The position numbers were made by a program, and so were the translations under genes. The notes under the pieces are model-generated. The model had not been told where the DNA came from. It worked only from the letters and a program-made list of their open reading frames with translations, and did not search any database. DNA of 64,000 nt from Rhodothermales bacterium. GTDB taxonomy: Bacteria > Bacteroidota > Rhodothermia > Rhodothermales > JANQRZ01. Below, piece by piece: positions 35,168 through 44,133 of the stretch (the first letter of the stretch is position 1; every line of letters begins with the position of its first letter). The stretch is from the NCBI GenBank assembly GCA_039944855.1, contig JBDUXZ010000020.1, forward strand, positions 1 through 64,000, written 5' to 3'.

Positions 35168-35680
35168 CTAGTTTGCCTCGGCGATGGTGACGGTGTAGTC
35201 GCCGCGTCCACCTTCACTACCGCCAGCGATGATCTGGTAGAGCCCGGGCCCCACGCGAGCGGTGAACGTCGCGGTTCGGTCCTGATCGTCGTCCGGGGAA
35301 GCCACCGCGAGTTCGGCGCTCTCGGAGTTGAGGATGATCTCGGGGGCGAACGCCTCCGACGTCATCGTAACGCGGACGGTGGTCGCACCTGTCGCCTTGA
35401 AGAAGTGCAGGTCGGAACGCGAAGCCCCGTTGTTGAAGTCGTACTGGCAGTCGTCGTCCGTGATCGTCCCCGAACTGGACCCCGAATTGGAGTACAGGAT
35501 GACCTCGCAACTGCTCGCCCCTGTAAACGACGACGCGGCGATCTCATCGGCCGTCGGCGTCAGGAGGCTCGTTCCCGTTTCATCGGAGTCGCTGCTGTCG
35601 CACGCCGGGAGGACGAGCACGAGCGCCGCCATGGCAATCATGCGTAGCTGGTGGATCGTAGGTAGTGTTTTACAAATCAT
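35168..35680 (-). CDS. Small acidic secreted lipoprotein
   Basis: 170 residues from ATG at 35680 (MICKTLPTIHQLRMIAMAAL; an alternative ATG at 35641 would shorten the n-region). Lipobox VLPAC, Ser/Asp linker, and a mature part of about 120 residues with two cysteines (SSCEVILYS; DDCQYDF) and beta-strand character (ATTVRVTMTSEAF, TFTARVGPGLYQIIAGG). The GGRGDYTVTI end is like a bacterial pre-peptidase C-terminal (PPC) or similar small beta domain, but this is not certain. Framed by the same 5' element and 3' hairpin as the lectin gene. Confidence 0.65.
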   Translation of the reverse strand: MICKTLPTIHQLRMIAMAALVLVLPACDSSDSDETGTSLLTPTADEIAASSFTGASSCEVILYSNSGSSSGTITDDDCQYDFNNGASRSDLHFFKATGATTVRVTMTSEAFAPEIILNSESAELAVASPDDDQDRTATFTARVGPGLYQIIAGGSEGGRGDYTVTIAEAN

Positions 35681-35766
35681 GACGTAGGGTGGAGGGGAAG
35701 GCTGGAGTCGGTTGAGGAGCCCACGACGCCCGGACAGCGGCCCGGGCCGCAGGGCTCTACCCCAAC

Positions 35767-35832
35767 AGCGAGATTCCGCGCGGCCGACTGCCACGGCCGG
35801 CTGATTTTTTCTCGACCGTGCGACCGCTCACG
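35767..35832 (-). promoter_or_regulatory. Shared upstream element, copy B
   Basis: 66 nt upstream of the acidic lipoprotein gene, nearly the same as 37180-37234. Identical blocks, in plus-strand reading, are AGCGAGATTCCGCGC, GGCTGATTTTTT and GCGACC-x-CTCACG. On the coding (minus) strand it reads CGTGAG...AAAAAATCAGCC...GCGCGGAATCTCGCT and its near end is 86 nt from the ATG. Likely a promoter or regulatory site. Confidence 0.7.
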
Positions 35833-35902
35833 GCATGTCCGACGACCGGGACCCGATGACGGCGTGGCCCTCCGTGTCATGGCTCCAGTTGAACCAACGA
35901 AC

Positions 35903-35930
35903 GGGGGGCCGAGCCGAAGCCCGGCCCCCC
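35903..35930 (-). terminator. UUCG-loop hairpin, copy 2
   Basis: A 12 bp stem with one G-U pair on a UUCG tetraloop, minus strand GGGGGGCCGGGC, TTCG, GCTCGGCCCCCC. It lies 35 nt beyond the stop of the lectin gene. Closely matches the hairpin at 35045. Confidence 0.7.
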
Positions 35931-35965
35931 TTATCCACGGAGGAGATTCCGGAAGGCACCGCGAC

Positions 35966-37072
35966 CTAGTAGTCGGACGCGGCCTCGCTAATCGGTCCGT
36001 GCGCGTCGAAGCGCCATAGTTGCCCCGTCACGTTCTGGCAGTCGTCCATAAAGGCCGTCCCCCCCATTTGGTCAGATCCCCGACCGTTGGCCTCGAGACA
36101 CTCGTTCTCGCCCCGGAACATGGACTTCAGGCGATAGAACCCGTTGTCGGCCGACTCAACCTTCCACAGCTGTCCTGATACGTTCTGGCAGTCGTCCATA
36201 TAGGCCGAGCCACCCATGTAGTCGGATTCCCTGCTGTTGCTCTCGAAGCACTCGCCCTCGCCGCGCTCGCTGCTCTTGAGGCGGTAATAGCCGTTTCCGG
36301 CGTCCTGGACCTGCCACAGTTGCCCCGTCTGGCTGCGGCAGGGCGTCATGACAGCGTTGCCGCCGAACTGACCACCGCGACCGTTGCTCTCCAGGCACTC
36401 GGCGTCCTCGTGAGACATGGACTTGAGGAGGTACCACGTGCCGGGGGTCGGTGCGCTCTCGGTAGGCGTGCCCTCGTTGGCCGCGATCTCGCTGCCGCCC
36501 GCGCCGGGTACAGATCGTACCTGTGCGCTCAGGCCATTGCCGGCCCCGCACACGTCGGCGAGCGTGATGACGATGCGGTTGACGTCGTCGGACTTGAGGT
36601 AGGGCGAGAGGTCCACCGTCTTGCTCTCTCGGAGACCAACGAGGTCGGGGACGTTCACCCCGTTGTTGATGCCCTCTTCCCCGGCGAAGACGGTGACGCG
36701 CGCGGCATCGTCCACATTCGTGAAGTCGATCGCGAACCCTTCGTCGGGACCGGGGAGCACGAACGTCTCGAAATAGGTGTAGTTGGCTTGCGCGCGGCAG
36801 GGCGTTCCGCCCGGGCCGCTCCAGCGGAGGGATTGATCGTTAGACACGTTCGACCACCCGCTATCATTCGAGGCGGGAATCTGCGACCCGCTCAAGAACC
36901 CTTCGGTGTCACCATTGGGGATAACCGTGCCGAAGTTGTGGCGGGCAGCGGTTCCTTCATGCACTTGCCAGCCCCCGCTCTGGGCGGTCGCGGTGGCCGC
37001 AGCGAGCAGGCCGACGCCGAGGCAGCTCACGACGAGGAGAGCCCTGACGAGGGAGTAGGTTGTATTGATCAT
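35966..37072 (-). CDS. Secreted RICIN-type (QxW) lectin-like protein
   Basis: 368 residues from ATG at 37072. Signal peptide ending AAATATAQ. Residues about 32-185 look like a beta-sandwich (FETFVLPGPDEGFAIDFTNV, VTVFAGEEGINNG), and about 205-368 hold three repeats of roughly 50 residues, each with a cysteine pair, a GGxAxMxxC step and the QLW of a QxW beta-trefoil lectin (near 250, 300 and 350), as in GYYRLKSSERGEGECFESNS. It is a secreted carbohydrate-binding candidate. Framed by the shared 5' element and 3' hairpin. Confidence 0.8.
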   Translation of the reverse strand: MINTTYSLVRALLVVSCLGVGLLAAATATAQSGGWQVHEGTAARHNFGTVIPNGDTEGFLSGSQIPASNDSGWSNVSNDQSLRWSGPGGTPCRAQANYTYFETFVLPGPDEGFAIDFTNVDDAARVTVFAGEEGINNGVNVPDLVGLRESKTVDLSPYLKSDDVNRIVITLADVCGAGNGLSAQVRSVPGAGGSEIAANEGTPTESAPTPGTWYLLKSMSHEDAECLESNGRGGQFGGNAVMTPCRSQTGQLWQVQDAGNGYYRLKSSERGEGECFESNSRESDYMGGSAYMDDCQNVSGQLWKVESADNGFYRLKSMFRGENECLEANGRGSDQMGGTAFMDDCQNVTGQLWRFDAHGPISEAASDY

Positions 37073-37179
37073 GGTATTCTTGATGTGTGGGAATGCCTGC
37101 TTAGGCATAGGAGGTTGAGCAGGACCAGCCCAGCAGGCCAGCCGAGCATCCGCTAATAGCGTCGGGTGCTCACTCCGAT

Positions 37180-37234
37180 AGCGAGATTCCGCGCAGCTGT
37201 CTGCCATACCCGGCTGATTTTTTTCGTGCGCGCG
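37180..37234 (-). promoter_or_regulatory. Shared upstream element, copy A
   Basis: 55 nt upstream of the lectin gene, matching 35767-35832 in the same three blocks, with differing spacer bases and about 10 nt shorter. Its near end is 107 nt from the ATG. The kept blocks and order argue for selection or a recent duplication. Confidence 0.7.
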
Positions 37235-37455
37235 ACCTCTCACGCCGTGACGGCGCCGTCGAGAACGACGCTCCCCCGCCCGCACTGATCGACACCGAGA
37301 CGAGCCAGGACGGGGCACGGTACCGCGTCTACGTCACGAGGACCCGCCAGAACGCGAGGCATGCCCGAGCGCCTCGGAATCCCGGAGAGGATTGCGGAGA
37401 TCGGAAAGCGGTACACTGAGCCCATTCTATTCTTCGACCTTGTCGACGCCTCGCC

Positions 37456-38151
37456 ATGTCCCTCCCGGCCCTCCCCTCCGACCCCGTCCTCCGAACGGAG
37501 GGCCTCACACACACGGTCGGCGGGCGGGTCCTCGTGGACGGCGTGTCCGTCGAGGTCGCGCGCGGGGACGTCCTCGCCGTCGTCGGGCCGAGCGGGGCCG
37601 GGAAGTCGTCGCTCCTCCGCCTCCTCAACCGGCTCGACGAGCCGACGGCAGGGACGGTCTACCTCGACGGGGTGGACTACCGCACGCTGCCACCGCGCAC
37701 GCTCCGCCAACGGGTCGGGATGGTGATGCAGGCGCCGTACCTCTTCCCCGGAACGGTCGCCGAGAACATCGGCTTCGGGCCGGAGCAGCACGGAAAGCAC
37801 CTGGCGCGGGAGGACCTCGCCCGGCTGCTGGAGCGCGTCGGGCTCGGGGGATTCGAGGACCGGGATGTGGCGCGGCTCTCGGGGGGAGAGGCACAGCGCG
37901 TCTCCGTCGCCCGGACGCTCGCCAACCGGCCCGAGGTGCTCCTGCTCGACGAGCCGACCTCCGCGCTCGACGAGGAGGCCAAGGCCGATGTCGAGGAGCT
38001 GCTGGCGGACGTCGTGCGGGACCGGGCGTTGACGGCCGTCCTCGTCACACACGATCCCGGGCAGGCCGCGCGGCTGGCGGACCGCGTCCTCACGCTCGAA
38101 GCCGGTCGCGTGGTCGGAATTCAACCCGCCACGGAGGCCTCGCATGCTTAG
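37456..38151 (+). CDS. fetA: ABC transporter ATP-binding protein (FetA/YbbL-like)
   Basis: 231 residues. Walker A GPSGAGKSSL, Q-loop MVMQAPYLFPGTV, signature LSGGEAQRVSVARTL, Walker B LLLDEPTSALDEEA, and H-loop VTHD. Its stop overlaps by 8 nt the start of a FetB-type permease, which fixes it as the ATPase of an iron/metal export system of the FetAB type. The call depends on the neighbour. Confidence 0.88.
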   Translation: MSLPALPSDPVLRTEGLTHTVGGRVLVDGVSVEVARGDVLAVVGPSGAGKSSLLRLLNRLDEPTAGTVYLDGVDYRTLPPRTLRQRVGMVMQAPYLFPGTVAENIGFGPEQHGKHLAREDLARLLERVGLGGFEDRDVARLSGGEAQRVSVARTLANRPEVLLLDEPTSALDEEAKADVEELLADVVRDRALTAVLVTHDPGQAARLADRVLTLEAGRVVGIQPATEASHA

Positions 38152-38938
38152 CGGCCTCTTCGACCACGAACTCACTCTCGGGGCCGTGCAGGCCGTCGTG
38201 GCGGCCGTCCTCGCCCTCGCTGTGGCGCTCGTCGCGCGGCGGCAGAAGATCCGGCTGCTCGGCGAGACGGGCATCGCGCTCGCGCGGGGGATCGTGCAGA
38301 TCGTCGTCGTCGGGGCGCTCCTCGTCGTCGTTTTTCAGGGCCCGCTGTGGACGGGCGTGCTCGTCCTCGCGGCGATGATGGGCGCGGCCGGCGCGATTGC
38401 CGGGAAGCGGGCGGAGGGAATTCCCGGCGCGTTCCGCGTCTCGTTCTATGGCATCGTCGGCGGGGCCGGGCTCGTGATCCTGCTGATGACGCTGCTCGGC
38501 GCGATCCAGCCGGAGCTGACATCGATGATCCCCGTCGGGAGCATGCTCATCGCCAACAGCATGAACACGGCGGCGCTCTCGCTGGAGCGGTTCCGGAGCG
38601 AGGTCACCGCTCACACGGGCTACGTCGAGGCCGCCCTCGCCCTCGGCGCCGACCCGAACGTGGCCGTCCGGCCGTACGCGCAGGCCGCCGTCACCGCCGG
38701 CATGATCCCCCGCCTCGACTCGCTCAGCTCGCTCGGCATCGTGTGGATTCCGGGGCTCATGGCCGGGATGATCATCGCGGGCGGGAATCCCATCTACGCG
38801 GCGGTCTACCAGTTCGTCGTGATCGCGATGATCTACGCGGCGAGTGGGCTGACAGCGCTCGTGAGCACCCTCCTGCTGCGCCCCGGCGCCTTCACCGCGG
38901 CCGAGCAGCTAGCCCTCCGTCCGAGCGGCACCCGCTGA
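38144..38938 (+). CDS. fetB: Iron export permease FetB (UPF0014)
   Basis: 264 residues with six to seven membrane segments. The signatures RRQKIRLLGETGIALARGIVQI, IPVGSMLIANSMNTAALSL, and LDSLSSLGIVWIPGLMAGMI match the UPF0014/FetB family. In E. coli FetAB improves resistance to oxidative stress by exporting iron. Overlaps the ATPase gene by 8 nt. Confidence 0.92.
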   Translation: MLSGLFDHELTLGAVQAVVAAVLALAVALVARRQKIRLLGETGIALARGIVQIVVVGALLVVVFQGPLWTGVLVLAAMMGAAGAIAGKRAEGIPGAFRVSFYGIVGGAGLVILLMTLLGAIQPELTSMIPVGSMLIANSMNTAALSLERFRSEVTAHTGYVEAALALGADPNVAVRPYAQAAVTAGMIPRLDSLSSLGIVWIPGLMAGMIIAGGNPIYAAVYQFVVIAMIYAASGLTALVSTLLLRPGAFTAAEQLALRPSGTR

Positions 38939-38953
38939 CGTGCGGCCCGCGCC

Positions 38954-40546
38954 TCACTCATCCGGCAGCGTCGGGAGATAGCGCGGCGGTGCACGGTGGC
39001 GCGTGGCCTGCTCGTAGGCATAGGCCAGCCGGATCAGCACCGGCTCGCTCCATCGCCGCCCGATGAACGACACGCCGACGGGCAGGCCGTGCACGAGCCC
39101 GGCCGGGACGGTCACGTTCGGATAGCCGGACACCGCCGCCGGCTGCGAACTCGACGTGATGAAGTGGTCGCCGTTGACGAGGTCGATCGGCCACGCCGGG
39201 CTGCCCGTCGGGGCGACGAGCGCGTCGAGGTCGTGGGCGTCCATCAGGCTGTCGATCCCGGCGCGGGCGCGGCCCCGGCTGCGGGCGAGCGCGCGCTGGT
39301 AGGTCGAGTCCGTGAGCGGACCCTTCGCCTGCGCCATCTCCAGAAGCTCCTGCCCGAACCACGGCATCGACGCCTCGGCGTGCGCCTCGTTGAAGGCGAT
39401 CACGTCGGCGAGCGACCGCACGGGCGCCGTCGGATGGGCGGCGAGGTAGGCGTCGAGGTCGTGCTTGAAGTCGTAGAGGAGGACGGTGAACTCGTCGCCG
39501 CGGTAGCCGCCGGGGAGCCCGAGCGAGTCGACGATCACGGCCCCGGCGGCGCGCATCGCCTCGACGGCCTCGCCCGCGATCCGGTCGGTGTCCGGGCTGT
39601 CGCCGAAGTGCGACGCCCGGAGCACCCCGAGGCGGGCGCCTTCGAGCCCGGTCGCGTCGAGGAACGCGGTGTAGTCGGCGGCGCGGTGCGGGGCTGCGGC
39701 GGCCGTCGTCGTGTCGGCGGGGTCGGCGCCCGCCATCGCCGAAAGCAGGGCCGCCGCGTCGGCGACGGTCCGCGCCATCGGCCCGGCGGTGTCCTGGCTG
39801 TGCGAGAGCGGGATGATGCCTGCGCGGCTGACGAGTCCCACCGTCGGCTTGATCCCCACGAGGCCGTTCGCCGACGACGGGCACACGACCGAGCCGTCCG
39901 TCTCCGTCCCGACGCCGACGGCGGCGAGGCTCGCCGCAATCGCCGCGCCGGTGCCCGCCGACGAGCCGCAGGGCGAGCGGTCGAGCACGTAAGGGTTCTT
40001 CGTCTGCCCCCCGAGCGCGCTCCACCCCGACGACGAGTTCGTCGAGCGGAAGTTGGCCCACTCGCTGAGGTTCGTCTTGCCGAGGACGACCGCCCCGGCC
40101 GCGCGCAGCCGCTCGACGATGAACGCGTCCGCCGGGGCGATGACGCCGTCGAGCGCGAGCGCCCCGGCCGTCGTCGGCATCCGGTCGGCCGTGCCCACGT
40201 TGTCTTTGAGGAGGACGGGGATGCCGTGGAGCGGCCCGCGCACCGTCCCGGCGACCCGCTCGGCATCGAGCGCGTCGGCGAGCGCGAGGGCGTCGGAGTT
40301 GACGGCGAGGACGGAGCGGAGCGTCGGCCCGCTCCGGTCGAGGGCCTCGATCCGGGCGAGGTACGCCTCGGTGATCTGCCGCGCCGAGCAGCGCCCCTCC
40401 GTCATCGCCGCCTGCAGCTCCACGACGGAGGCCTCGTCGACGGCGCAGGCCGTTGGCTGGGCGTGCGCCGTCGGAGCGAGACCGAGCGAAAGGGCACTCA
40501 GGGCCACCGTGATGAGGAGAGAGCGGACGGCAAGGAGCGGAGGCAT
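38954..40546 (-). CDS. Secreted amidase-signature hydrolase
   Basis: 530 residues from ATG at 40546, with a signal peptide ending TAHAQ. Amidase signature: catalytic Lys in GIPVLLKDNVG, cis-Ser and the nucleophile in SPCGSSAGTGAAIAAS, preceded by GKTNLSEWANFR. Length and layout are those of extracytoplasmic amidases related to GatA but not of the aminoacyl-tRNA system. It hydrolyses an amide of unknown nature in the periplasm or outside. Confidence 0.9.
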   Translation of the reverse strand: MPPLLAVRSLLITVALSALSLGLAPTAHAQPTACAVDEASVVELQAAMTEGRCSARQITEAYLARIEALDRSGPTLRSVLAVNSDALALADALDAERVAGTVRGPLHGIPVLLKDNVGTADRMPTTAGALALDGVIAPADAFIVERLRAAGAVVLGKTNLSEWANFRSTNSSSGWSALGGQTKNPYVLDRSPCGSSAGTGAAIAASLAAVGVGTETDGSVVCPSSANGLVGIKPTVGLVSRAGIIPLSHSQDTAGPMARTVADAAALLSAMAGADPADTTTAAAAPHRAADYTAFLDATGLEGARLGVLRASHFGDSPDTDRIAGEAVEAMRAAGAVIVDSLGLPGGYRGDEFTVLLYDFKHDLDAYLAAHPTAPVRSLADVIAFNEAHAEASMPWFGQELLEMAQAKGPLTDSTYQRALARSRGRARAGIDSLMDAHDLDALVAPTGSPAWPIDLVNGDHFITSSSQPAAVSGYPNVTVPAGLVHGLPVGVSFIGRRWSEPVLIRLAYAYEQATRHRAPPRYLPTLPDE

Positions 40547-40681
40547 GGGCGGCGGCGGATACGGAGCAGAGCCGCAAGATAGCCGCTCGGCCGATGCCCG
40601 CACCGGCCGAGTAGTCCGTGTCGTAGGCCACCCGCTCGTCTGCGCGCCCTTCCATAGCTCAGGGTGCCACTCGGAGACGAC

Positions 40682-41440
40682 TCAGAGGTACGGATCGGAT
40701 GGATCCATGGCGGCAAACTCTTCGATAAACGATGCGATGCGCCCGACCACAGCTTCCACGAACGCCGCTCCTTTCTCGGGGGTCGCAGCGCGTGGATCGC
40801 CCACCCCCGTATCGGCCGTCATCCGGCGCCAGTCTCGCGGGGCCCACGCCCAGCCCTCGCTAAGTGCCTGCACGCGGAACCGTCGCTCGGCACCGCTGCC
40901 TGCTTCGGAGAGGGGCCGTACGAGGTCGGGGCAGAGGTGCTGCATGGCGCTCGTTTCCAATTCGCCCGCGTGGTCGCCGGGCTCGTCGAAATAGTCGGCG
41001 GCAGGCAGGACGCGCCACCAGTCCACAGCCGCGAGGAAGACCTCGGTCTGCGCTTGCAGCTCACGGAGAAGCGGTTTGAAGCCGTTGCCGCCGTGCGCGT
41101 TGAGGATCACGAGGCGTGGGATACCGGCCGCTTCCAGGCTGCGCACGATATCGCGCAAGACGTGGGCCTGCGTGCTCGGGCTGAGATCAATCGTCGGGCC
41201 GAGGCCGAGTTGCATCGCGTTCGCGCCATACGGTATCGCAGGCAAGACGACCACGCGCGTGCCCGACTCCCATGCACGCCGCGCCGCCTCAGCCGCGACG
41301 CCTTCGGCCAGGGTGGTGTCCGTCGCGTACGGGAGGTGGAAGTTGTGCGGCTCTGTCGCGCCCCACGGAAGCACCGCGACGGCGTAGTCAGCGTCTCGGG
41401 CCTCAGCCCACGTAACCTCGGCGAGTAGGTAAGGGCGCAT
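40682..41440 (-). CDS. Creatininase-family amidohydrolase
   Basis: 252 residues. The family motifs GATEPHNFHLPYATDT (with metal His/Asp) and LVILNAHGGNG are both present, as is a GDHAGELETS metal segment. The family includes creatininase and enzymes of pterin and riboflavin-related biosynthesis (ArfB-like), so the substrate is open. Upstream of it lies only 120 nt before the ahcY stop. Confidence 0.88.
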   Translation of the reverse strand: MRPYLLAEVTWAEARDADYAVAVLPWGATEPHNFHLPYATDTTLAEGVAAEAARRAWESGTRVVVLPAIPYGANAMQLGLGPTIDLSPSTQAHVLRDIVRSLEAAGIPRLVILNAHGGNGFKPLLRELQAQTEVFLAAVDWWRVLPAADYFDEPGDHAGELETSAMQHLCPDLVRPLSEAGSGAERRFRVQALSEGWAWAPRDWRRMTADTGVGDPRAATPEKGAAFVEAVVGRIASFIEEFAAMDPSDPYL

Positions 41441-41496
41441 ACGTTGGGATGCCTTGCTAAGCCAGACAGCGGTGGGGCAGTCGCAAATATAGAAAC

Positions 41497-41525
41497 GGGC
41501 CGCCCCGCGCGCTGCGGGACGGCCC
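41497..41525 (-). terminator. Terminator hairpin after ahcY
   Basis: Minus strand GGGCCGTCCCGC and GCGGGGCGGCCC (12 bp, one G-T pair) with a short AGCGC loop, then GTTTCTATATTTG. It stands 28 nt after the ahcY stop. Confidence 0.6.
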
Positions 41526-41553
41526 TCGGTCGTTCAGCCTCGAACTGCTGCGA

Positions 41554-42831
41554 TCAGGTGCCGGCGGAGTAGTCCGTGGCGTAGGCGACCTGCTCGTCGG
41601 TGAGCGTGTCGATCTTCATCCCCATCGTCTCCAGCTTAATCCCGGCGATCTCCTGGTCGAGCTCCACCGGAAGGTCGAGCACCTTGTTCGGCACGTCTTC
41701 CCCGGCCTCGTGCGCCTTGATGAGGGCGAGGTGGGCCTGGAACTGGTTGGCGAAGCTCATGTCCATCACCTCGCTCGGGTGCCCCTCGGCGGCGGCGAGG
41801 TTGACGAGCCGGCCGTCGGCGAGGACGTAGACCTTCTTCCCGTTCTCGAGGGTGTACTCGCGGTTGTCGGTGCGGATCATCCGGGTGTCCTTCGAGAGCT
41901 CGGCGAGCTCCTTCAGGTTCAGCTCCACGTCATAGTGGCCCGTATTGCAGACGATCGCGCCCTCCTTCATTGAGAGGAAGTGCTCGCCGCGGATGATGTC
42001 CTTCATGCCCGTCGCGGTCACGAAGATGTCGCCGACTTTGGCGGCCTCTTCCATCGTCATCACGCGCATGCCTTCGAGCGTGGCCTTGAGGGCGGCCGTC
42101 GCCAGGACTTCGGTGATGATGACGTTGGCGCCCATGCCCTTCGCGCGCATCGCGACGCCGCGGCCGCAGTGGCCGTAGCCCGCGACGACGAAGTTCTTGC
42201 CGGCGAGGAGCACCGACGAGGCGCGGAGGATGCCGTCGAGCGTGGACTGCCCGGTGCCGTAGACGTTGTCGAAGTCCCACTTCGTCTCGGCGTCGTTGAC
42301 GGCGTAGACGGGGTAGCCGAGCTTGCCGTCGTCGGCCATCGCGCGGAGGCGGTGGACGCCGGTCGTCGTCTCCTCGGAGCCGCCGATGATGTCCTTCATC
42401 TTCTCGGGGAACGCGGAGTGGACGCGGAAGATGAGGTCGGCGCCGTCGTCGAGCGTGGTGTCCGGCGTCTTGTCGATCGTCCGGTCGATGGACCAGTAGA
42501 ATTCCTCGGTGTTCTGGCCGTACCAGGCGTAGATCTCGATGCCCGCCTTGGCGAGGGCCGCGGCGACCTCGTCGTTGGTCGAGAGCGGGTTGCAGCCGCT
42601 CCACGACACCTCGGCGCCGCACGCGGCGAGCGTCTCGATGAGGACGGCGGTCTCCTTCGTCACGTGGAGGCAGCCGGTGATCTTGTAGCCCTTGAAGGGC
42701 TGCGTCTTGCTGTACTCCTCGCGGAGCCGCATGAGCACGGGCATCCGGCTCTCGGCCCACTCGATGCGCATCCGGCCGGCATCGGCGAGGGAAAGGTCTT
42801 TGACTTTGTACGCGCCTTCTTTGTGGTCCAT
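41554..42831 (-). CDS. ahcY: Adenosylhomocysteinase
   Basis: 425 residues. The hallmarks are AESRMPVLMRLREEY, GCLHVTKETAVLIETL, SWSGCNPLSTND, the NAD-binding region VVAGYGHCGRGVAMRAKGMG, and the TGMKDIIRGEHFLSMKEGAI segment. It splits S-adenosylhomocysteine to adenosine and homocysteine. It follows metK on the same strand with a 117 nt gap that holds a long hairpin, so the two work as the SAM cycle. The C-terminal DYSAGT end is near the usual place. Confidence 0.96.
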   Translation of the reverse strand: MDHKEGAYKVKDLSLADAGRMRIEWAESRMPVLMRLREEYSKTQPFKGYKITGCLHVTKETAVLIETLAACGAEVSWSGCNPLSTNDEVAAALAKAGIEIYAWYGQNTEEFYWSIDRTIDKTPDTTLDDGADLIFRVHSAFPEKMKDIIGGSEETTTGVHRLRAMADDGKLGYPVYAVNDAETKWDFDNVYGTGQSTLDGILRASSVLLAGKNFVVAGYGHCGRGVAMRAKGMGANVIITEVLATAALKATLEGMRVMTMEEAAKVGDIFVTATGMKDIIRGEHFLSMKEGAIVCNTGHYDVELNLKELAELSKDTRMIRTDNREYTLENGKKVYVLADGRLVNLAAAEGHPSEVMDMSFANQFQAHLALIKAHEAGEDVPNKVLDLPVELDQEIAGIKLETMGMKIDTLTDEQVAYATDYSAGT

Positions 42832-42880
42832 CGGGTTCGGAGTTTGGGGTTCGGGATTCGGAAGAGAAGAGACGCGGGAG

Positions 42881-42938
42881 GCGGGCGCAAGTTTTAGGAT
42901 TCGGCCGTCTTAACCCAATACCCAAAACCTGCGCCCGC
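42881..42938 (-). promoter_or_regulatory. Long hairpin between metK and ahcY
   Basis: On the minus strand GCGGGCGCAGGTTTTGGG pairs over 18 bp with CCTAAAACTTGCGCCCGC (two G-U pairs), with a 22 nt loop TATTGGGTTAAGACGGCCGAAT. It begins 10 nt after the metK stop and ends about 50 nt before the ahcY ATG. No T-run follows. It may be an intercistronic processing or attenuation stem. It does not visibly fit the known SAH or SAM riboswitch patterns. Confidence 0.6.
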
Positions 42939-42948
42939 TAACCCGTAC

Positions 42949-44133
42949 TTACGCATGCTGCGCCGTCGCCTCTTTGAGGGCGGCGACGTGGTCGAGCGCC
43001 TCCCACGGGAAGCCGTCGCGGCCGAAGTGGCCGTAGGCGGCGGTCGGGCGGTAGATCGGGCGGAGGAGGTCGAAGCGCTCGACGATGGCGCGGGGGCGGA
43101 GGTCGAACGTCTCGCGGATGGCCTCGACGAGCGCGGCGTCGGAGATCGCCCCGGTGCCGTACGTATCGACGGTGATGGAGACGGGCTTGGCGACGCCGAT
43201 GGCGTAGGCCACCTGCACGAGGACCTCCTCGGCGAGCCCGGCCGCGACGATGTTCTTCGCGACGTGGCGGGCGGCATACGTCGCCGAGCGGTCCACCTTC
43301 GAGGGGTCCTTGCCGGAGAACGCGCCGCCGCCGTGGCCGCCCTTCCCGCCGTAGGTGTCGACGATGATCTTGCGGCCGGTCAGCCCGGTGTCGCCGTGCG
43401 GCCCGCCGATGACGAAGCGGCCCGTCGGGTTGACGTGGAGGATGACGTCGTCGAGGTCGAGCTTATCGGCGGCGCCGAGATCGTCGAAGACTTGGGGGAG
43501 GATGTAGGCGCGGAGGTCCTTCTCGATCTGCTCGCGCGTGGCGTCGGGGTGGTGCTGCGTCGAGACGACGATGGTGTGGACGCGCTTGATGGTGCGGCGG
43601 TCCTCCTCGTACTCCACCGTGACCTGGCTCTTGGCGTCGGGCCGGAGGTAGGGCATGTGGTGGCCGGTCTTCCGCATGTCCGCCAGCTTCTTAACGATGC
43701 CGTGCGACGCGGCGAGCGCGAGCGGCATGTACTGGTCGGTCTCGGTCGAGGCGTAGCCGAACATCAGCCCCTGGTCGCCCGCGCCCTGGTCCTTATCCAC
43801 GCCCGCGCCTTCGTCCACGCCCTGCGCGATGTCCGGGCTCTGCGCGTGGAGCGCGGTGAGCACGCCGCACGAGGCCGCGTCGAACTGGAGCGCGGGGTCG
43901 GTGTAGCCGATCTCGTGGATGGTCTGGCGGACGACCTCCTGCACGTCGACGTACGCCTCCGTCGTGACCTCACCCGCGACGACGACGAGCCCCGTCGTGC
44001 ACATCGTCTCGACGGCGACCCGGCTCTTGGGGTCTTTGGCGAGGAAGGCGTCGAGGAGGGCGTCGGAGATCTGGTCGGAGACCTTGTCCGGGTGCCCTTC
44101 GGAGACGGACTCGGAGGTGAAGAGGTAGGCCAT
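42949..44133 (-). CDS. metK: S-adenosylmethionine synthase
   Basis: 394 residues from ATG at 44133 ([20 protein letters not shown]). The motifs [16 protein letters not shown], the [12 protein letters not shown] signature and the [16 protein letters not shown] loop, together with the C-terminal [10 protein letters not shown], are complete. It makes S-adenosylmethionine from methionine and ATP. An upstream in-frame start (44277) adds 48 unrelated residues. Confidence 0.97.
   Translation of the reverse strand: MAYLFTSESVSEGHPDKVSDQISDALLDAFLAKDPKSRVAVETMCTTGLVVVAGEVTTEAYVDVQEVVRQTIHEIGYTDPALQFDAASCGVLTALHAQSPDIAQGVDEGAGVDKDQGAGDQGLMFGYASTETDQYMPLALAASHGIVKKLADMRKTGHHMPYLRPDAKSQVTVEYEEDRRTIKRVHTIVVSTQHHPDATREQIEKDLRAYILPQVFDDLGAADKLDLDDVILHVNPTGRFVIGGPHGDTGLTGRKIIVDTYGGKGGHGGGAFSGKDPSKVDRSATYAARHVAKNIVAAGLAEEVLVQVAYAIGVAKPVSITVDTYGTGAISDAALVEAIRETFDLRPRAIVERFDLLRPIYRPTAAYGHFGRDGFPWEALDHVAALKEATAQHA

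Noticed and set aside
37180-37234. A sigma-54 site (TGGCAG...GC) inside the shared upstream elements
   Set aside because: TGGCAG is present on the coding strand in both copies, but the spacing from GG to GC is 9 nt, not 10, and the -12 TTGC is poor. Not supported as a -24/-12 promoter.
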